In this document: positions 28,124-37,190 of the stretch, piece by piece
How positions within the stretch are numbered: position 1 is the stretch's first letter
Layout: every line of letters begins with the position of its first letter
Assembly (NCBI RefSeq): GCF_018390635.1
Contig: NZ_JAHBGE010000038.1
Span: 1 to 64,000 of the forward strand
Reading direction: 5' to 3'
Source: Ancylobacter lacus
GTDB taxonomy: Bacteria > Pseudomonadota > Alphaproteobacteria > Rhizobiales > Xanthobacteraceae
DNA: 64,000 bases
Notes under the pieces: generated by a model
What the model was told of the DNA's origin: nothing
The model's input: only the letters and a program-made list of their open reading frames with translations
The model's database searches: none
Made by a program: the position numbers and the translations under genes

Positions 28124-28707
28124 GCATTCTCGCCGCCGCCAAGATCATCTGGGGCCTCGGCCTCGTCGGGTGGTACGCCATCCGCTTTCCCTTCGAGCGG
28201 CGGGTGAAGCGCGAACGGGTGGTGGATGCCCGCTCCCGGCTGCGGGAGCGGGTGCTGCTCACCTGCTCGACGCTCGGCCTCGGCGTCGTGCCCGGCATCT
28301 GGGTGGCGACCGGCTGGCCGCGCTTTGCCAACTACCCCTTCACCTTGGTTCAGCTCGTGCTGGGCACCGCCGTGTTCCTCGCCTCGCTCTGGCTGTTCCG
28401 CCGCACCCACAAGGACCTCGGCAAGAACTGGTCGGTGACGCTGGAGATCAAGGAGAAGCACCGCCTCATCACCGAGGGGGTGTACCGCCATGTCCGCCAC
28501 CCCATGTATTCCGCCTTCTTCCTGTGGGCGCTGGCGCAGCTCATCCTGATCCCGAACGCCGTGGCCGGGCCGGCCGGCTTCGTCGGCTTCGGCATCCTGT
28601 TCTTCTTCCGGGTCGGGCAGGAGGAGCGGATGATGCTGGACACCTTCGGCGACGAGTACCGCGCCTACATGGCCCGCACCCCGCGCGTGGTGCCCGGCCT
28701 GTACTGA
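28120..28707 (+). CDS. Isoprenylcysteine carboxyl methyltransferase-like membrane protein
   Basis: A 195-aa membrane protein of the ICMT/PEMT methyltransferase group. The signature VYRHVRHPMYSAFFLWALAQ near residue 125 and the C-terminal EERMMLDTFGDEYRAYMART carry the SAM-binding residues of the family. Four or five membrane segments are visible. Bacterial members methylate small molecules or lipids rather than prenylated proteins. Its ATG overlaps the stop of the membrane hydrolase gene, so both probably act on the same lipid-like substrate; this is inference. Confidence 0.85.
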   Translation: MSILAAAKIIWGLGLVGWYAIRFPFERRVKRERVVDARSRLRERVLLTCSTLGLGVVPGIWVATGWPRFANYPFTLVQLVLGTAVFLASLWLFRRTHKDLGKNWSVTLEIKEKHRLITEGVYRHVRHPMYSAFFLWALAQLILIPNAVAGPAGFVGFGILFFFRVGQEERMMLDTFGDEYRAYMARTPRVVPGLY

Positions 28708-28746
28708 GACGGTACCGCGCGGCATGATGCCGGCCTTGGAGGGACC

Positions 28747-28998
28747 ATGCTGGAACTCAGGCCGAACTGCGAATGCTGCGACCGTGACCTGCCGCCCACC
28801 ACGCGGGAGGCGTTGATCTGCACCTTCGAGTGCACGTTCTGTGCGGACTGCGCCGAGGCGGTATTGGGCGGGATCTGCCCGAACTGCGGCGGCGAACTGG
28901 TGCGCCGCCCGGTGCGCCCGCCCGGACCGCTGGCCCGCAACCCCGCCTCGACCGTGCGGGTGTTCAATCCGGCGTGCCGAGAGCGCGCGGGGGCGTGA
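28747..28998 (+). CDS. DUF1272 small cysteine-rich protein
   Basis: An 83-aa protein with nine cysteines, most in CxxC-type pairs: CECCDRD, CTFECTFCADC and CPNCGG. The pattern resembles a zinc-binding RING/zinc-ribbon-like fold. It matches the DUF1272 family of small conserved proteins with no known function. Its 3' end overlaps the 3' end of the opposing DUF1284 gene by 35 bp. Confidence 0.85.
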   Translation: MLELRPNCECCDRDLPPTTREALICTFECTFCADCAEAVLGGICPNCGGELVRRPVRPPGPLARNPASTVRVFNPACRERAGA

Positions 28999-29425
28999 CG
29001 AGGTCGGCCCCCGCCAGCCGCGTGCCGGAAAAGCCGCGCGCCGCCACCTGATCGCACAGGCCGGTCCACTGGCACCCCGCGCAGGCCGCGCGGATGGCGC
29101 CGGTGGCAAAGGCCGCCCGCAGCCGGGCCACCTCGTCGCGGGAGAGGGGAAACGTCGCGCCGAGGGACAGGGCCCCGCCGGAAAGACCGGCCAGCGCCGC
29201 CAGCGCCGCCGCGTCCCGCGCGGCGATGCGCGGCTCGTGGCAGTGGTGGCCGGCCCCGAGCATGGGCGCGCAGATATCGTCCGGCCCCGCCACCAGCACC
29301 GCGCCCTCGCCGGCATCCAGCCGGGCGACGATCCGGTCATAGCCGGCGACGAAGGCCGGGCTGTAGCCGCGCCCGACATAGGTGAGGAGGCACAGCAGGT
29401 GGTGCGCCCGCAGCCGGACCGTCAT
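28964..29425 (-). CDS. DUF1284 domain-containing protein
   Basis: A 153-aa protein beginning with the family signature LRAHHLLCLLTYVGRGYSP, followed by GPDDICAPML, HHCHEP and CAGCQWTGLCDQVA. The conserved His and Cys residues suggest metal or iron-sulfur binding. Function is unknown. It converges with and overlaps the DUF1272 gene. It is on the same strand as xseB, about 90 bp downstream of the xseB stop. Confidence 0.85.
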   Translation of the reverse strand: MTVRLRAHHLLCLLTYVGRGYSPAFVAGYDRIVARLDAGEGAVLVAGPDDICAPMLGAGHHCHEPRIAARDAAALAALAGLSGGALSLGATFPLSRDEVARLRAAFATGAIRAACAGCQWTGLCDQVAARGFSGTRLAGADLVTPPRALGTPD

Positions 29426-29517
29426 GGGCGGGCCTTCATGGCGGGGTTTTCATGGCCAACGCCTCGCAGGCGCCCCTCGTGAATGCAGCCGCCGCTGCGT
29501 CGCTCGCCCGGTTCGGC

Positions 29518-29763
29518 TCATTCGCCGTCCAGCGGCACGGTGCCGGTGGCCTTGCCGTCGGCGCCGTGGGTGATCTTCTCGACCTTCGCCTCGGCGTCCT
29601 TCAGCAGGGCGTCGCAGCGCGCCTTCAGCGCCTCGCCGCGGGCATAGAGCGAGATCGATTCCTCGAGCGGGACATTGCCGCTTTCCAGCTTCTGCACGAT
29701 GGCCTCCAGCTCGGCCAGCGCCCGCTCGAAGCTGAGCCCGCTCACATCAGTCGTGTCGGCCAT
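29518..29763 (-). CDS. xseB: Exodeoxyribonuclease VII small subunit
   Basis: An 81-aa subunit. The family core FERALAELEAIVQKLESGNV and SISLYARGEALKARCDALL is complete. It pairs with XseA, not in the window, to degrade single-stranded DNA. It lies 97 bp downstream of the histone-deacetylase-family gene, with which it is commonly linked in this order, and upstream of dxs. Confidence 0.96.
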   Translation of the reverse strand: MADTTDVSGLSFERALAELEAIVQKLESGNVPLEESISLYARGEALKARCDALLKDAEAKVEKITHGADGKATGTVPLDGE

Positions 29764-29860
29764 GGCATCCTCCCTCGCATCGACTCGGCGCCTTATACAG
29801 GATCGGCGCGCCGGGGTCGGCCCCGGCCGCGCACATGCCGGGCGCGGAGGAAAGGCCGGC

Positions 29861-30796
29861 TCAGCCGCGCATCAGCGCCGTCACATGGGCCGAGGCCGAG
29901 CGCGCCAGCCCTTCGAGGTCGTAGCCGCCCTCCAGCACCGAGACCAGCCGCCCGCCGCAATGCCGGTCGGCAACGTCCATCAGCTTCTTGGTGACCCAGG
30001 CGAAATCGTCCTCCAGCAGGTTGAGGCTCGCCAGCGGGTCGCGGGTGTGGGCGTCGAAACCGGCGGAGATGATGAGCAGCTCCGGCCCGAACGCCTCCAG
30101 CCGCGGCAGGATGCGGCTCTGGAAGGCTTCCTTGAAGTTCTCGCCGCCATCGCCCGGCCGCAGCGGGGCGTTGACGATGTTGTCGGAGGTGCCGCGCTCG
30201 CCCACCGCGCCGGTGCCGGGGAACAGCGGCATCTGGTGGGTGGAGGCGTACATCACGCTGGGGTCCGACCAGAAGATCTCCTGCGTTCCGTTGCCGTGAT
30301 GCACGTCGAAATCGACGATGGCGACGCGGCCGAGGCCGTGCACCTTCTGCGCGTGGCGCGCGGCGACCGCGACATTGTTGAAGAAGCAGAAGCCCATGGG
30401 GGTGCGGGTCTCGGCGTGGTGGCCGGGCGGGCGCATGGAGACGAAGGCGTTCGCCACCTTGCCGCCCAGCACCTCGTCCACCGCCAGAACCGCGCCGCCG
30501 ACGCCGCGCCAGATCGCCTCGCCGGTGCCCGGCGACATGACGGTGTCGCCGTCGATGCGCACCAGCTCGCCGTCCTTCTGCGGCATCGCCTCGTCCAGCG
30601 CGTCGATGAGATCGGCCGGGTGCACCCGCAGAATGTCTTCCCGGCTGCCGCGCGGGGCCTGCTCGCGGGCGAGATGGGCGAACTGCTCCTGCTCGAACAC
30701 GCGGTTCAGCACCCGCACGCGGTCGGGCCTCTCGGGGTGGCCCGGAGGCGTCTGGTGGTTGATGCAGGCGTCGTGCGAAATGAGCAGGGTAGTCAT
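29861..30796 (-). CDS. Histone deacetylase family protein
   Basis: A 311-aa zinc-dependent amidohydrolase. Features in order: GHPERPDRV, the charge-relay region [10 protein letters not shown], the metal ligands in [16 protein letters not shown] and [13 protein letters not shown], and the C-terminal [10 protein letters not shown]. Bacterial members deacetylate acetylated lysines, polyamines or small acetyl compounds. The ATG at 30796 begins [18 protein letters not shown], the expected N-terminus. It heads the HDAC-xseB pair. Confidence 0.94.
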   Translation of the reverse strand: MTTLLISHDACINHQTPPGHPERPDRVRVLNRVFEQEQFAHLAREQAPRGSREDILRVHPADLIDALDEAMPQKDGELVRIDGDTVMSPGTGEAIWRGVGGAVLAVDEVLGGKVANAFVSMRPPGHHAETRTPMGFCFFNNVAVAARHAQKVHGLGRVAIVDFDVHHGNGTQEIFWSDPSVMYASTHQMPLFPGTGAVGERGTSDNIVNAPLRPGDGGENFKEAFQSRILPRLEAFGPELLIISAGFDAHTRDPLASLNLLEDDFAWVTKKLMDVADRHCGGRLVSVLEGGYDLEGLARSASAHVTALMRG

Positions 30797-31065
30797 GGCG
30801 GCGGGATGATCCTTGGCGTTCCGGGCTCGGCATTGCGCGGGCGGGTGGGGCGCGGCAGGCGCTCCGACAGTGTCGCGGGCTTCTCTTGTTTGGAAGGCTT
30901 GCGGTAGACGATATGCCAGCCACGCCCGGCATTCCAGCCGCAACCGGGAGAAATTGAGCCGCGCGCCCCGGTCGTGCCGGCATGCGGCCCCATGCGCCGG
31001 CACGGCTTGACCCGCCGCGGCCGGGCGCCTATCGAGCCGCGCTCACGAACGGATGTCGAACGACG

Positions 31066-32061
31066 ATGAACGCGGCGATCGAGGAACGGCAGACCCGGCT
31101 GCTGGCGGCGGACGCCGCCGGCATCGCGGAGGCGGCGCGCCTTCTCTCCACCGGCGGCCTCGTCGCGATTCCCACCGAGACGGTGTACGGCCTCGCCTGC
31201 GACGCCACCGACCCGCATGCCGTCGCCCGGCTCTATGCCGCGAAGGGCCGGCCTTCCTTCAACCCGCTGATCGCCCATGTGCCGGACCTCGCCGCAGCGC
31301 GGCGCATCGGCCGCTTCGACGCCCGAGCCGAGCGGCTTGCCGCCCGGTTCTGGCCCGGACCGCTCACGCTGGTGGTGCCGGCCGTCGAAGGGGCGGTCTG
31401 CGACCTCGCCCGCGCCGGCCTGCCGACGCTGGCGATCCGTGTGCCGGCGCATCCCGCCGCCCGCGCGGTGATCGCCGCCAGCGGCCGGCCCATCGCCGCG
31501 CCCAGCGCCAATCGCTCCGGCCATGTCTCGCCGACCTCGGCCGCCCATGTGCTGGCCGATCTGCGCGGTCGAATCGACCTCGTGCTCGATGCCGGCCCGT
31601 GCCCGGTCGGGATCGAATCGACCATTCTCGACGCCTCCGGGCCTGAGGTGACACTGCTGCGCCCCGGCGGGCTCGCCCGGGAGGCGATCGAGGCCGCGCT
31701 CGGCGCCCCGCTCGCCCGACGGGCGCCGCCGGCCGATCAGGACGCGGCGCCCCTCGCCCCCGGCATGCTCGCCTCGCACTATGCCCCCTCGGTGCCGGTT
31801 CGGCTGGACGCCCGCGAGGTCGCGCCGGGCGAGGCGCTGCTCACCTTCGCCGGCGCGCGGCCCCCGGGCTCGGCGGAGGCGGTCGCGGTGCTGGACCTCA
31901 GTCCCGACGGCGATCTCGTGGAAGCCGCGGCACGGCTCTTCGCCCATCTGCGCGCACTCGACGGGCGCGGGGCGCGCGGCATCGCCGTGGTGCCGCTGCC
32001 GCGCCACGGCCTGGGCGAAGGCATTCGCGACCGCCTCGCCCGCGCCGCCGCGCCGCGCTGA
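31066..32061 (+). CDS. L-threonylcarbamoyladenylate synthase (Sua5 type)
   Basis: 331 aa. The YrdC domain (GGLVAIPTETVYGLACDA, KGRPSFNPLIAHV, RVPAHPAARAVI, APSANRSGHVSPT) is followed by a Sua5 domain at the C-terminus (SHYAPSVPVRL). It makes threonylcarbamoyl-AMP for the t6A37 modification of tRNAs reading ANN codons. The ATG at 31066 begins MNAAIEERQTR. It is divergent from the HDAC-family gene with 269 bp between. Confidence 0.95.
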   Translation: MNAAIEERQTRLLAADAAGIAEAARLLSTGGLVAIPTETVYGLACDATDPHAVARLYAAKGRPSFNPLIAHVPDLAAARRIGRFDARAERLAARFWPGPLTLVVPAVEGAVCDLARAGLPTLAIRVPAHPAARAVIAASGRPIAAPSANRSGHVSPTSAAHVLADLRGRIDLVLDAGPCPVGIESTILDASGPEVTLLRPGGLAREAIEAALGAPLARRAPPADQDAAPLAPGMLASHYAPSVPVRLDAREVAPGEALLTFAGARPPGSAEAVAVLDLSPDGDLVEAAARLFAHLRALDGRGARGIAVVPLPRHGLGEGIRDRLARAAAPR

Positions 32062-32386
32062 GGCGCCTGCCCCGCGCCGCCCGCCACAGGCGCGCCCAGG
32101 CGGCGGCCGTGTGCCTCCTTCTCGCCTCCCCCTGCCGCCTCCCGGCCATGGCTGCGTCGCGCCCCCGCCGCAGGCCGCCGTTAACCGCCGGGCAAGGTTA
32201 ATGGGCGACAACCATTCCGTCCGGCTGGCAGGACCTTGTGTGTGATCGGCGTGCCACGCGGCGGCTTCTGCCGGGCGCGGGAGCGGCGATCCCACACAGG
32301 CCCGGCCATCCGGTGCGGGCGAACGCCCCTCCTTCGCAGCACCGACCCCGGCGACATCGGCGGCTCGGGAAAAGACGGGCGCAGAC
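32062..32386. other. Intergenic region upstream of the SleB hydrolase, with paired TTAACC sites
   Basis: There is no supported gene in these 325 bases. TTAACC (32181-32186) faces GGTTAA (32196-32201), an inverted pair of CtrA-like half-sites about 185 bp upstream of the hydrolase start. I see nothing else of note. Confidence 0.35.
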
Positions 32387-33733
32387 ATGGGTGTGACGAC
32401 GTTCGGCCGGCGGTCTCTGGCGCTCCTGGCCATTCTGGCGCCGGTGATGGCCGGCGCAGGAATCGGGCTGTGGTACCGCACCGCCGACGCGGTGGCCGCC
32501 GCGCCCGACTCCGGGAGCGAAGGGGTTCGGCTGCGGCTTCTGCCGGTGAGCGGGCGCGAACTGCGCATGGCGACCTTCGCCTGGCCCTCCTCCGACCTCG
32601 CCATTACCCCACCCGGCCGGTTCCGCGTCGATGTCCACCGCGAAGCCAAAGGCGACCGCCTTCCCGTTCCCCACCGCATGATCGCCGGCGACGGCACCGG
32701 CCCTGCGGGAGCCGGCAGCGCCAGCGCCACGGCCGGCGCGGGCGCCGGCACCGATCCCGACGATCTCGCCGAGATGCTGCCCTCCGGCGACCCCACAGGC
32801 GACCCCACCGAGCTGGAGGACGGCACCACCGCCTATGGCGCCGGCAGCGGCACCGCCCCCGGGGACGGCGCCGGCACCCCGCCCGGCACCGCCGTCGCCC
32901 TTGCCGGGCCGGCGCGAACCGAGGCGGCGCTCACCGCCACGCCGGCCGGCGCGGGCGAGACCGCCGATCCCGATTCGTCGCATTTCGACCTCCCGGCGGG
33001 CGATCCGGCCGATGACGCCGCCAGCGTCGCGCCGGACGAGCCCGACTCGCCGGAGGTCGCGGCCGGGCGGTCCCTCGACGCCGGGCTGACCCCGCCGGAC
33101 GCCAATGCGGCGGCGGAAGAGGCGATGGGCGGCGCGGCGGCGATGTCCGGGCTGGCCCGGCCGGCGGACAGCGAGCCGGCCCTCATCTTCGGCGCCAGCC
33201 TTGCCAGCCTGCCGCCACAGCCCCTGGCGCCGATGGAATCCGGCAGCAGCTTCGCCAAGATGGCCGAGGGCGAAGCCACCGCCGGCGAGGCGAGCCCGGC
33301 TGATCGGCTCGGGCTTTCCGGCAAGCGGCGCGAGCGGGCCGAGACGTGCCTCGCCGAGGCGGTTTATTTCGAGAGCCGCGGCGAACCCGAGCGCGGCCAG
33401 ATCGCGGTGGCGCAGGTGGTGATGAACCGGGTGTTCTCCGGCTACTACCCCGCCGATGTCTGCCGCACCGTGTACCAGAACGCCCACCGCCACCTGGCCT
33501 GCCAGTTCACCTTCGCCTGCGACAACGTGCGGGACGTCGTGACCGAGCCGGAGGCGTGGCAGCAGGCCCGGCGCATCGCGGCCGACATGCTGGACGGCCG
33601 GATCTGGGACGAGCAGGTGGGGCGGGCGACCCATTACCACGCCCAGTCCGTTCATCCCCGCTGGGTGCGGGAGATGCGCAAGCTCGATGCCATCGGCGAG
33701 CATACCTTCTACCGGCCCCGCCGCTGGGGCTGA
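32387..33733 (+). CDS. SleB-type cell wall hydrolase
   Basis: 448 aa. An N-terminal membrane/signal segment (SLALLAILAPVMAGAGIGLW) precedes a long, low-complexity, Ala/Gly/Thr/Pro-rich region of about 250 residues. The C-terminal domain carries the hydrolase signature CLAEAVYFESRGEPERGQIA and, further on, CQFTFACD and ATHYHA. The family includes the spore cortex lytic SleB domain; in Proteobacteria it probably cleaves peptidoglycan in the periplasm. The Glu in YFESRGE is the expected catalytic residue. It is a single gene. Confidence 0.92.
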   Translation: MGVTTFGRRSLALLAILAPVMAGAGIGLWYRTADAVAAAPDSGSEGVRLRLLPVSGRELRMATFAWPSSDLAITPPGRFRVDVHREAKGDRLPVPHRMIAGDGTGPAGAGSASATAGAGAGTDPDDLAEMLPSGDPTGDPTELEDGTTAYGAGSGTAPGDGAGTPPGTAVALAGPARTEAALTATPAGAGETADPDSSHFDLPAGDPADDAASVAPDEPDSPEVAAGRSLDAGLTPPDANAAAEEAMGGAAAMSGLARPADSEPALIFGASLASLPPQPLAPMESGSSFAKMAEGEATAGEASPADRLGLSGKRRERAETCLAEAVYFESRGEPERGQIAVAQVVMNRVFSGYYPADVCRTVYQNAHRHLACQFTFACDNVRDVVTEPEAWQQARRIAADMLDGRIWDEQVGRATHYHAQSVHPRWVREMRKLDAIGEHTFYRPRRWG

Positions 33734-33896
33734 GGGCCGCCTTTCCCAAGGACAGCTTCACGGCAGCCACAGGGCCGACACTCGCCCGATGTCCCTGCCG
33801 CACGGCCAACCACCGGCGGCGGCATAACGGGACTCTGTGTTATGGTACCTTCGACGGCCTCGGAGAAGGCCGCCATCCATCCCTAGGGGGCTCGCC

Positions 33897-34628
33897 ATGT
33901 GTCTGGACTGCAACCCATCCACCCTTTCTCTGTCACGCCGCCACCTGCTGCGCGGCTCCGTCGGCCTGTCGGCCGCGGCCATGGCCGGCATGCTCGGCTG
34001 GCCCGGCACCGCCGCCGCCACCACGGCGGCGCCGGCACTGGCGCCGGACGCGGTGGTGAAGGAACTGGTCGCCGGTAATGCCCGCCACGTCGCGGGGGTG
34101 CAGACCTGCACCGATTTCCTCGGCAATCGCGCGACGCTGGCCAAGGGCCAGCACCCGATGGCGATCGTGCTGGGCTGTTCGGATTCGCGGGTCTCGCCTG
34201 AATATGTGTTCGACCAGGCGCCGGGTGGCCTGTTCGTGGTGCGGGTGGCCGGCAATTTCGTCGACACGGACGGCCTCGCCAGCATGGAATATGCGGTCGG
34301 CCACCTCGGCGTGCCGGTGATCGTGGTGCTGGGCCACAGCGCCTGCGGCGCCGTCACCGCCGCCGTCGAGGTGGAGCAGAAGCATGTGAGCCTGCCCGGC
34401 CATCTGCCGGCGCTGGCGGAACATCTCGCCCCGCCGGTGCGCACGGCGCTGGCGGGTAACCCGCCCGATCCGGTGGCCGCCGCGATCCGGGCCAATGTGC
34501 TCTACACCATGGAGCGGTTGAAAACCGAGGAGTCGGAGGTCGCCGAGGCCATTCACGCCGGCAAGGTGACCGTGGTGGGCGGTGTCTACGACCTCGCCTC
34601 CGGCACCGTCACCTTCGTCAAGGCCTGA
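33897..34628 (+). CDS. Beta-carbonic anhydrase with Tat-type signal
   Basis: 243 aa. The N-terminus has SRRHLLRG followed by a hydrophobic stretch ending in an AxA site, a Tat-like export signal, so the enzyme probably works in the periplasm. Zinc ligands are seen in LGCSDSRVSPE (Cys, Asp) and GHSACGAV (His, Cys). It hydrates CO2 to bicarbonate. The ATG at 33897 follows AGGGGG at good spacing. It converges with the F0 ATP synthase operon; a strong hairpin lies between. Confidence 0.94.
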   Translation: MCLDCNPSTLSLSRRHLLRGSVGLSAAAMAGMLGWPGTAAATTAAPALAPDAVVKELVAGNARHVAGVQTCTDFLGNRATLAKGQHPMAIVLGCSDSRVSPEYVFDQAPGGLFVVRVAGNFVDTDGLASMEYAVGHLGVPVIVVLGHSACGAVTAAVEVEQKHVSLPGHLPALAEHLAPPVRTALAGNPPDPVAAAIRANVLYTMERLKTEESEVAEAIHAGKVTVVGGVYDLASGTVTFVKA

Positions 34629-34653
34629 GGCGTTCGCGCCCGCTCAAAACGCA

Positions 34654-34680
34654 CGACGCCCGGCACACGGCCGGGCGTCG
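34654..34680 (-). terminator. Hairpin terminator of the F0 operon (also at the end of the carbonic anhydrase gene)
   Basis: An 11-bp perfect stem, CGACGCCCGGC with GCCGGGCGTCG, around a 5-base loop. On the minus strand TGCGTTTTG follows it, which suits termination of the atp transcript. It may also end the opposing gene. Confidence 0.7.
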
Positions 34681-34735
34681 CAGCATCGTCCAATAGATCC
34701 GGCCAAGCCATCGGCAGCGCGAGGGCGCCGCGTCG

Positions 34736-35218
34736 TCAGTTCAGCTTGGACCGCACATCATTGACCGCGGCGGCGAGCACGCGATCGGCGGTCTCACCCA
34801 CCACATTCGCGGCGAGCAGGGTTTCGGCCGCCTTCACCGCGGCGTCTGCCGCGGCAGCACGGACATCGGCCAGCGCCTGGGCTTCGGCCTGGGCGATCTT
34901 CTGCTCGGCCATGCGGGTGCGCCGCACGATGAGGTCTTCCAGCTTGGCCTTGGTTTCGGCGGCGAGACGCTCGGCCTCCGACTTGGCGGTCGAGATGATC
35001 GCCTCGGCTTCGGCTTCGGCTTCGCGCTGGCGGCGCTTGTACTCGCTGACCAGCTTCTGCGCCTCCTCCTTGAGGCGGCGGGCCTCGTCGAGGTCGGCGC
35101 GGATGCGCTCGCCCCGCGCGTCGAGCGCGCGGGTGATGTTCGAAAACGCGCCAGCCTTGATCAGGATGGCCATGAAGATCACGAACGCGATCGCGACCCA
35201 GAGTTCCGCGTTGCCCAT
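34736..35218 (-). CDS. atpF: F0 ATP synthase subunit b
   Basis: A 160-aa protein with one N-terminal membrane segment (LWVAIAFVIFMAILIKAGA) and a long charged coiled coil (LDEARRLKEEAQKLVSEYKR), forming the peripheral stalk that links F0 to F1. It is the last gene of the leftward atpI-B-E-F'-F cluster. The b' gene is 11 bp upstream. This split arrangement, with F1 genes elsewhere, is usual in Hyphomicrobiales. Confidence 0.97.
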   Translation of the reverse strand: MGNAELWVAIAFVIFMAILIKAGAFSNITRALDARGERIRADLDEARRLKEEAQKLVSEYKRRQREAEAEAEAIISTAKSEAERLAAETKAKLEDLIVRRTRMAEQKIAQAEAQALADVRAAAADAAVKAAETLLAANVVGETADRVLAAAVNDVRSKLN

Positions 35219-35229
35219 CGGCGGCGTCC

Positions 35230-35889
35230 TCAGTTCTTCACAACGGCGTCGACCGCCGATTCGACCGCCTGCGGCGCCGGGACGGTGCCGATCAGGCCGG
35301 ACACGATGGCGCCGGCCGCGTCGACCGCGATGCCGCGGACATTGGCCATGGCCGCCGTCTTGGTGGCGGCGATCTTGGCCTCGGCCTCGGTGAGCTTGCC
35401 GTGCAGGTCGGCCTCCAGCGCCTTGCGGCTGGCCTCCGACTGGGCGGCGAGCGTATCGCGGGTTTCCGCGGCGATGGAGTGGGCCTTGCCGCGAGCGCTG
35501 GCGAGGGCCTGCTCATAGGCCTGAGCCGCCGCCTCGCTTTCCGCCTTCAGGCGACCGGCTTCCTCGATGTCGTCGGCGATGCGATCGTGACGTTCTTCGA
35601 GAATGGTGCCAATGCGCGGCAGGGCGATGCGGCTCATCAGCAGATAGAGAGCGCCGAAGGCGATCGCCAGCCAGATGAGCTGCGAAGGAAATGTGTGAGC
35701 ATCGAAGGGCGGAAATCCCGCGCCGTGAGCTTCGCCTGACGGCACCGAAATCTCCACACCGTTCGCCGCGCCGCCGCTCGGCGGAAGGGGCGACGTGTCA
35801 TCTTGCGTGCCGACGCCGTGCGCGCCGGGAGCCGACGTTTCCGCCTGCGCGACGACGAACGAAACGGCCGGACCCTCTGTCTGCGGCAT
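35230..35889 (-). CDS. atpG: F0 ATP synthase subunit b'
   Basis: A 219-aa b-type stalk subunit. The membrane segment LIWLAIAFGALYLLMSRIALP (about residues 71-91) follows an unusually long N-terminal extension rich in Ser, Gly and Pro. The rest is a coiled coil (EAGRLKAESEAAAQAYEQ). b' forms a heterodimer with b in photosynthetic and related alphaproteobacteria. A shorter start is possible, but the extended N-terminus is seen in several relatives. Also known as atpF2 or atpX. Confidence 0.95.
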   Translation of the reverse strand: MPQTEGPAVSFVVAQAETSAPGAHGVGTQDDTSPLPPSGGAANGVEISVPSGEAHGAGFPPFDAHTFPSQLIWLAIAFGALYLLMSRIALPRIGTILEERHDRIADDIEEAGRLKAESEAAAQAYEQALASARGKAHSIAAETRDTLAAQSEASRKALEADLHGKLTEAEAKIAATKTAAMANVRGIAVDAAGAIVSGLIGTVPAPQAVESAVDAVVKN

Positions 35890-35976
35890 GGTTCAGGCTT
35901 CCTCGATCGTAGAAGGCGGGGGTCGCCGGCATCCCGGCCTCAGCGGCCGGCCGGCGACACCCCTGCCGGCGTTTCG

Positions 35977-36204
35977 TCAGACCACGAAGAGCAGGACGAG
36001 CGCGACGACGAGCGAGAAGATGCCCAGACCTTCGGCAAGGGCCGCGCCGATGAACGCGCGGGCGAACTGGCCATCGGCCGCCGACGGGTTGCGCAGGGCG
36101 CCCGAGAGGAAGTTGCCGAAGATGTTACCGACGCCGATGCCGGCGAGACCCATGCCGAGGCAGGCGAGACCGGCGCCGAGGAACTTGGCGGCTTCCGCTT
36201 CCAT
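35977..36204 (-). CDS. atpE: F0 ATP synthase subunit c
   Basis: A 75-aa proteolipid with two membrane helices joined by the polar loop RNP (residues 38-40). The essential proton-carrying Glu is at residue 58 in [11 protein letters not shown]. It forms the rotor ring of the F-type ATPase. It lies between atpB and the b' gene. A Gly-rich first helix ([17 protein letters not shown]) is as expected. Confidence 0.98.
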   Translation of the reverse strand: MEAEAAKFLGAGLACLGMGLAGIGVGNIFGNFLSGALRNPSAADGQFARAFIGAALAEGLGIFSLVVALVLLFVV

Positions 36205-36273
36205 GATCTTCTCCTATTGAATTCGCAGTAGCTGTGGTGAGGCGAAAAGGGTGGGACCCCGCGACGGCGCCGA

Positions 36274-37035
36274 TCAGTGACCGGGATGCAGCGCGTCGTT
36301 GAGATAGATGCAGGTCAGGACGGTGAAGACGTAGGCCTGCAGGAAGGCGACCAGGAATTCGAGCGCGGTCAGCGCCACGACCATGGCGAGGGGCAGCGTC
36401 GCGCCGAGAAGGCCGGCGACGCCCGACGCGCTCATCATCACCACGAAGCCGGCGAACACCTTCATCGCGATGTGGCCCGCCAGCATGTTGGCGAACAGAC
36501 GCAGCGAAAGGCTGATGGGACGCGAGAGGAAGGAGATCAGCTCGATCACCACCATGAAGGGCAGCAGGAAGGCCGGCACCCCCGAGGGAACGAACAGGTG
36601 CAGGAAATGCGTGCCGTGGCGGACGAAGCCGTAGACGATCACGGTGCCGATCACCACCAGCGCCAGCGCGGCGGTGACGATGATGTGGCTGGTGACGGTG
36701 AAGGTATAGGGAATGAGGCCGACGAAATTGGCGACCAGAACGAAGATGAAGAGCGAGAAGACCAGCGGGAAGAACTTCATCCCCTCATTGCCGGCGGTCT
36801 GCCGCACGGTCGAGGCGACGAATTCGTAGCTCATCTCCGCCAGCGACTGCAGCCGGCCCGGCACCAGGGTGCGCCCCCGGGTGGCATAGGTGAGGAAGAA
36901 AAACACCAGCGCCACGATGCCGACCATGTAGGCCGCGGAATTGGTGAAAGCGAGCTGCACGCCACCCGGCGCCCCCAGATCCACGATCTTCAAGATCTGG
37001 AACTGATGGATCGGATCGATCTCGCTGCTGGCCAT
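36274..37035 (-). CDS. atpB: F0 ATP synthase subunit a
   Basis: A 253-aa membrane protein with five or six helices. The essential Arg is in [14 protein letters not shown], which contacts the c ring. The helix [20 protein letters not shown] and the last helix ([17 protein letters not shown]) are typical. It provides the proton half-channels of F0. It follows atpI by about 155 bp and precedes atpE. Confidence 0.98.
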   Translation of the reverse strand: MASSEIDPIHQFQILKIVDLGAPGGVQLAFTNSAAYMVGIVALVFFFLTYATRGRTLVPGRLQSLAEMSYEFVASTVRQTAGNEGMKFFPLVFSLFIFVLVANFVGLIPYTFTVTSHIIVTAALALVVIGTVIVYGFVRHGTHFLHLFVPSGVPAFLLPFMVVIELISFLSRPISLSLRLFANMLAGHIAMKVFAGFVVMMSASGVAGLLGATLPLAMVVALTALEFLVAFLQAYVFTVLTCIYLNDALHPGH

Positions 37036-37190
37036 TGCCGGTCGCTGCCCTCAATCGCGGCGCTGCCTGTACAGCGCCGGCCCCCGTAACCCCGCCGCCC
37101 GGGCCGGAACCTTGCGGCCCGGACCTTCGTTCGGCTGCTCATCCCACCACCCGCCGGGCGATGCCTTCGTGCCGCCCGGAGGCGGAAATC

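Noticed and set aside
31047-31061. GAAC-N7-GAAC just before sua5
   Set aside because: Spacing fits a LexA box, but the centre is GC-rich and it ends only 4 bp before the ATG, overlapping the ribosome-binding region; a chance match is likely.
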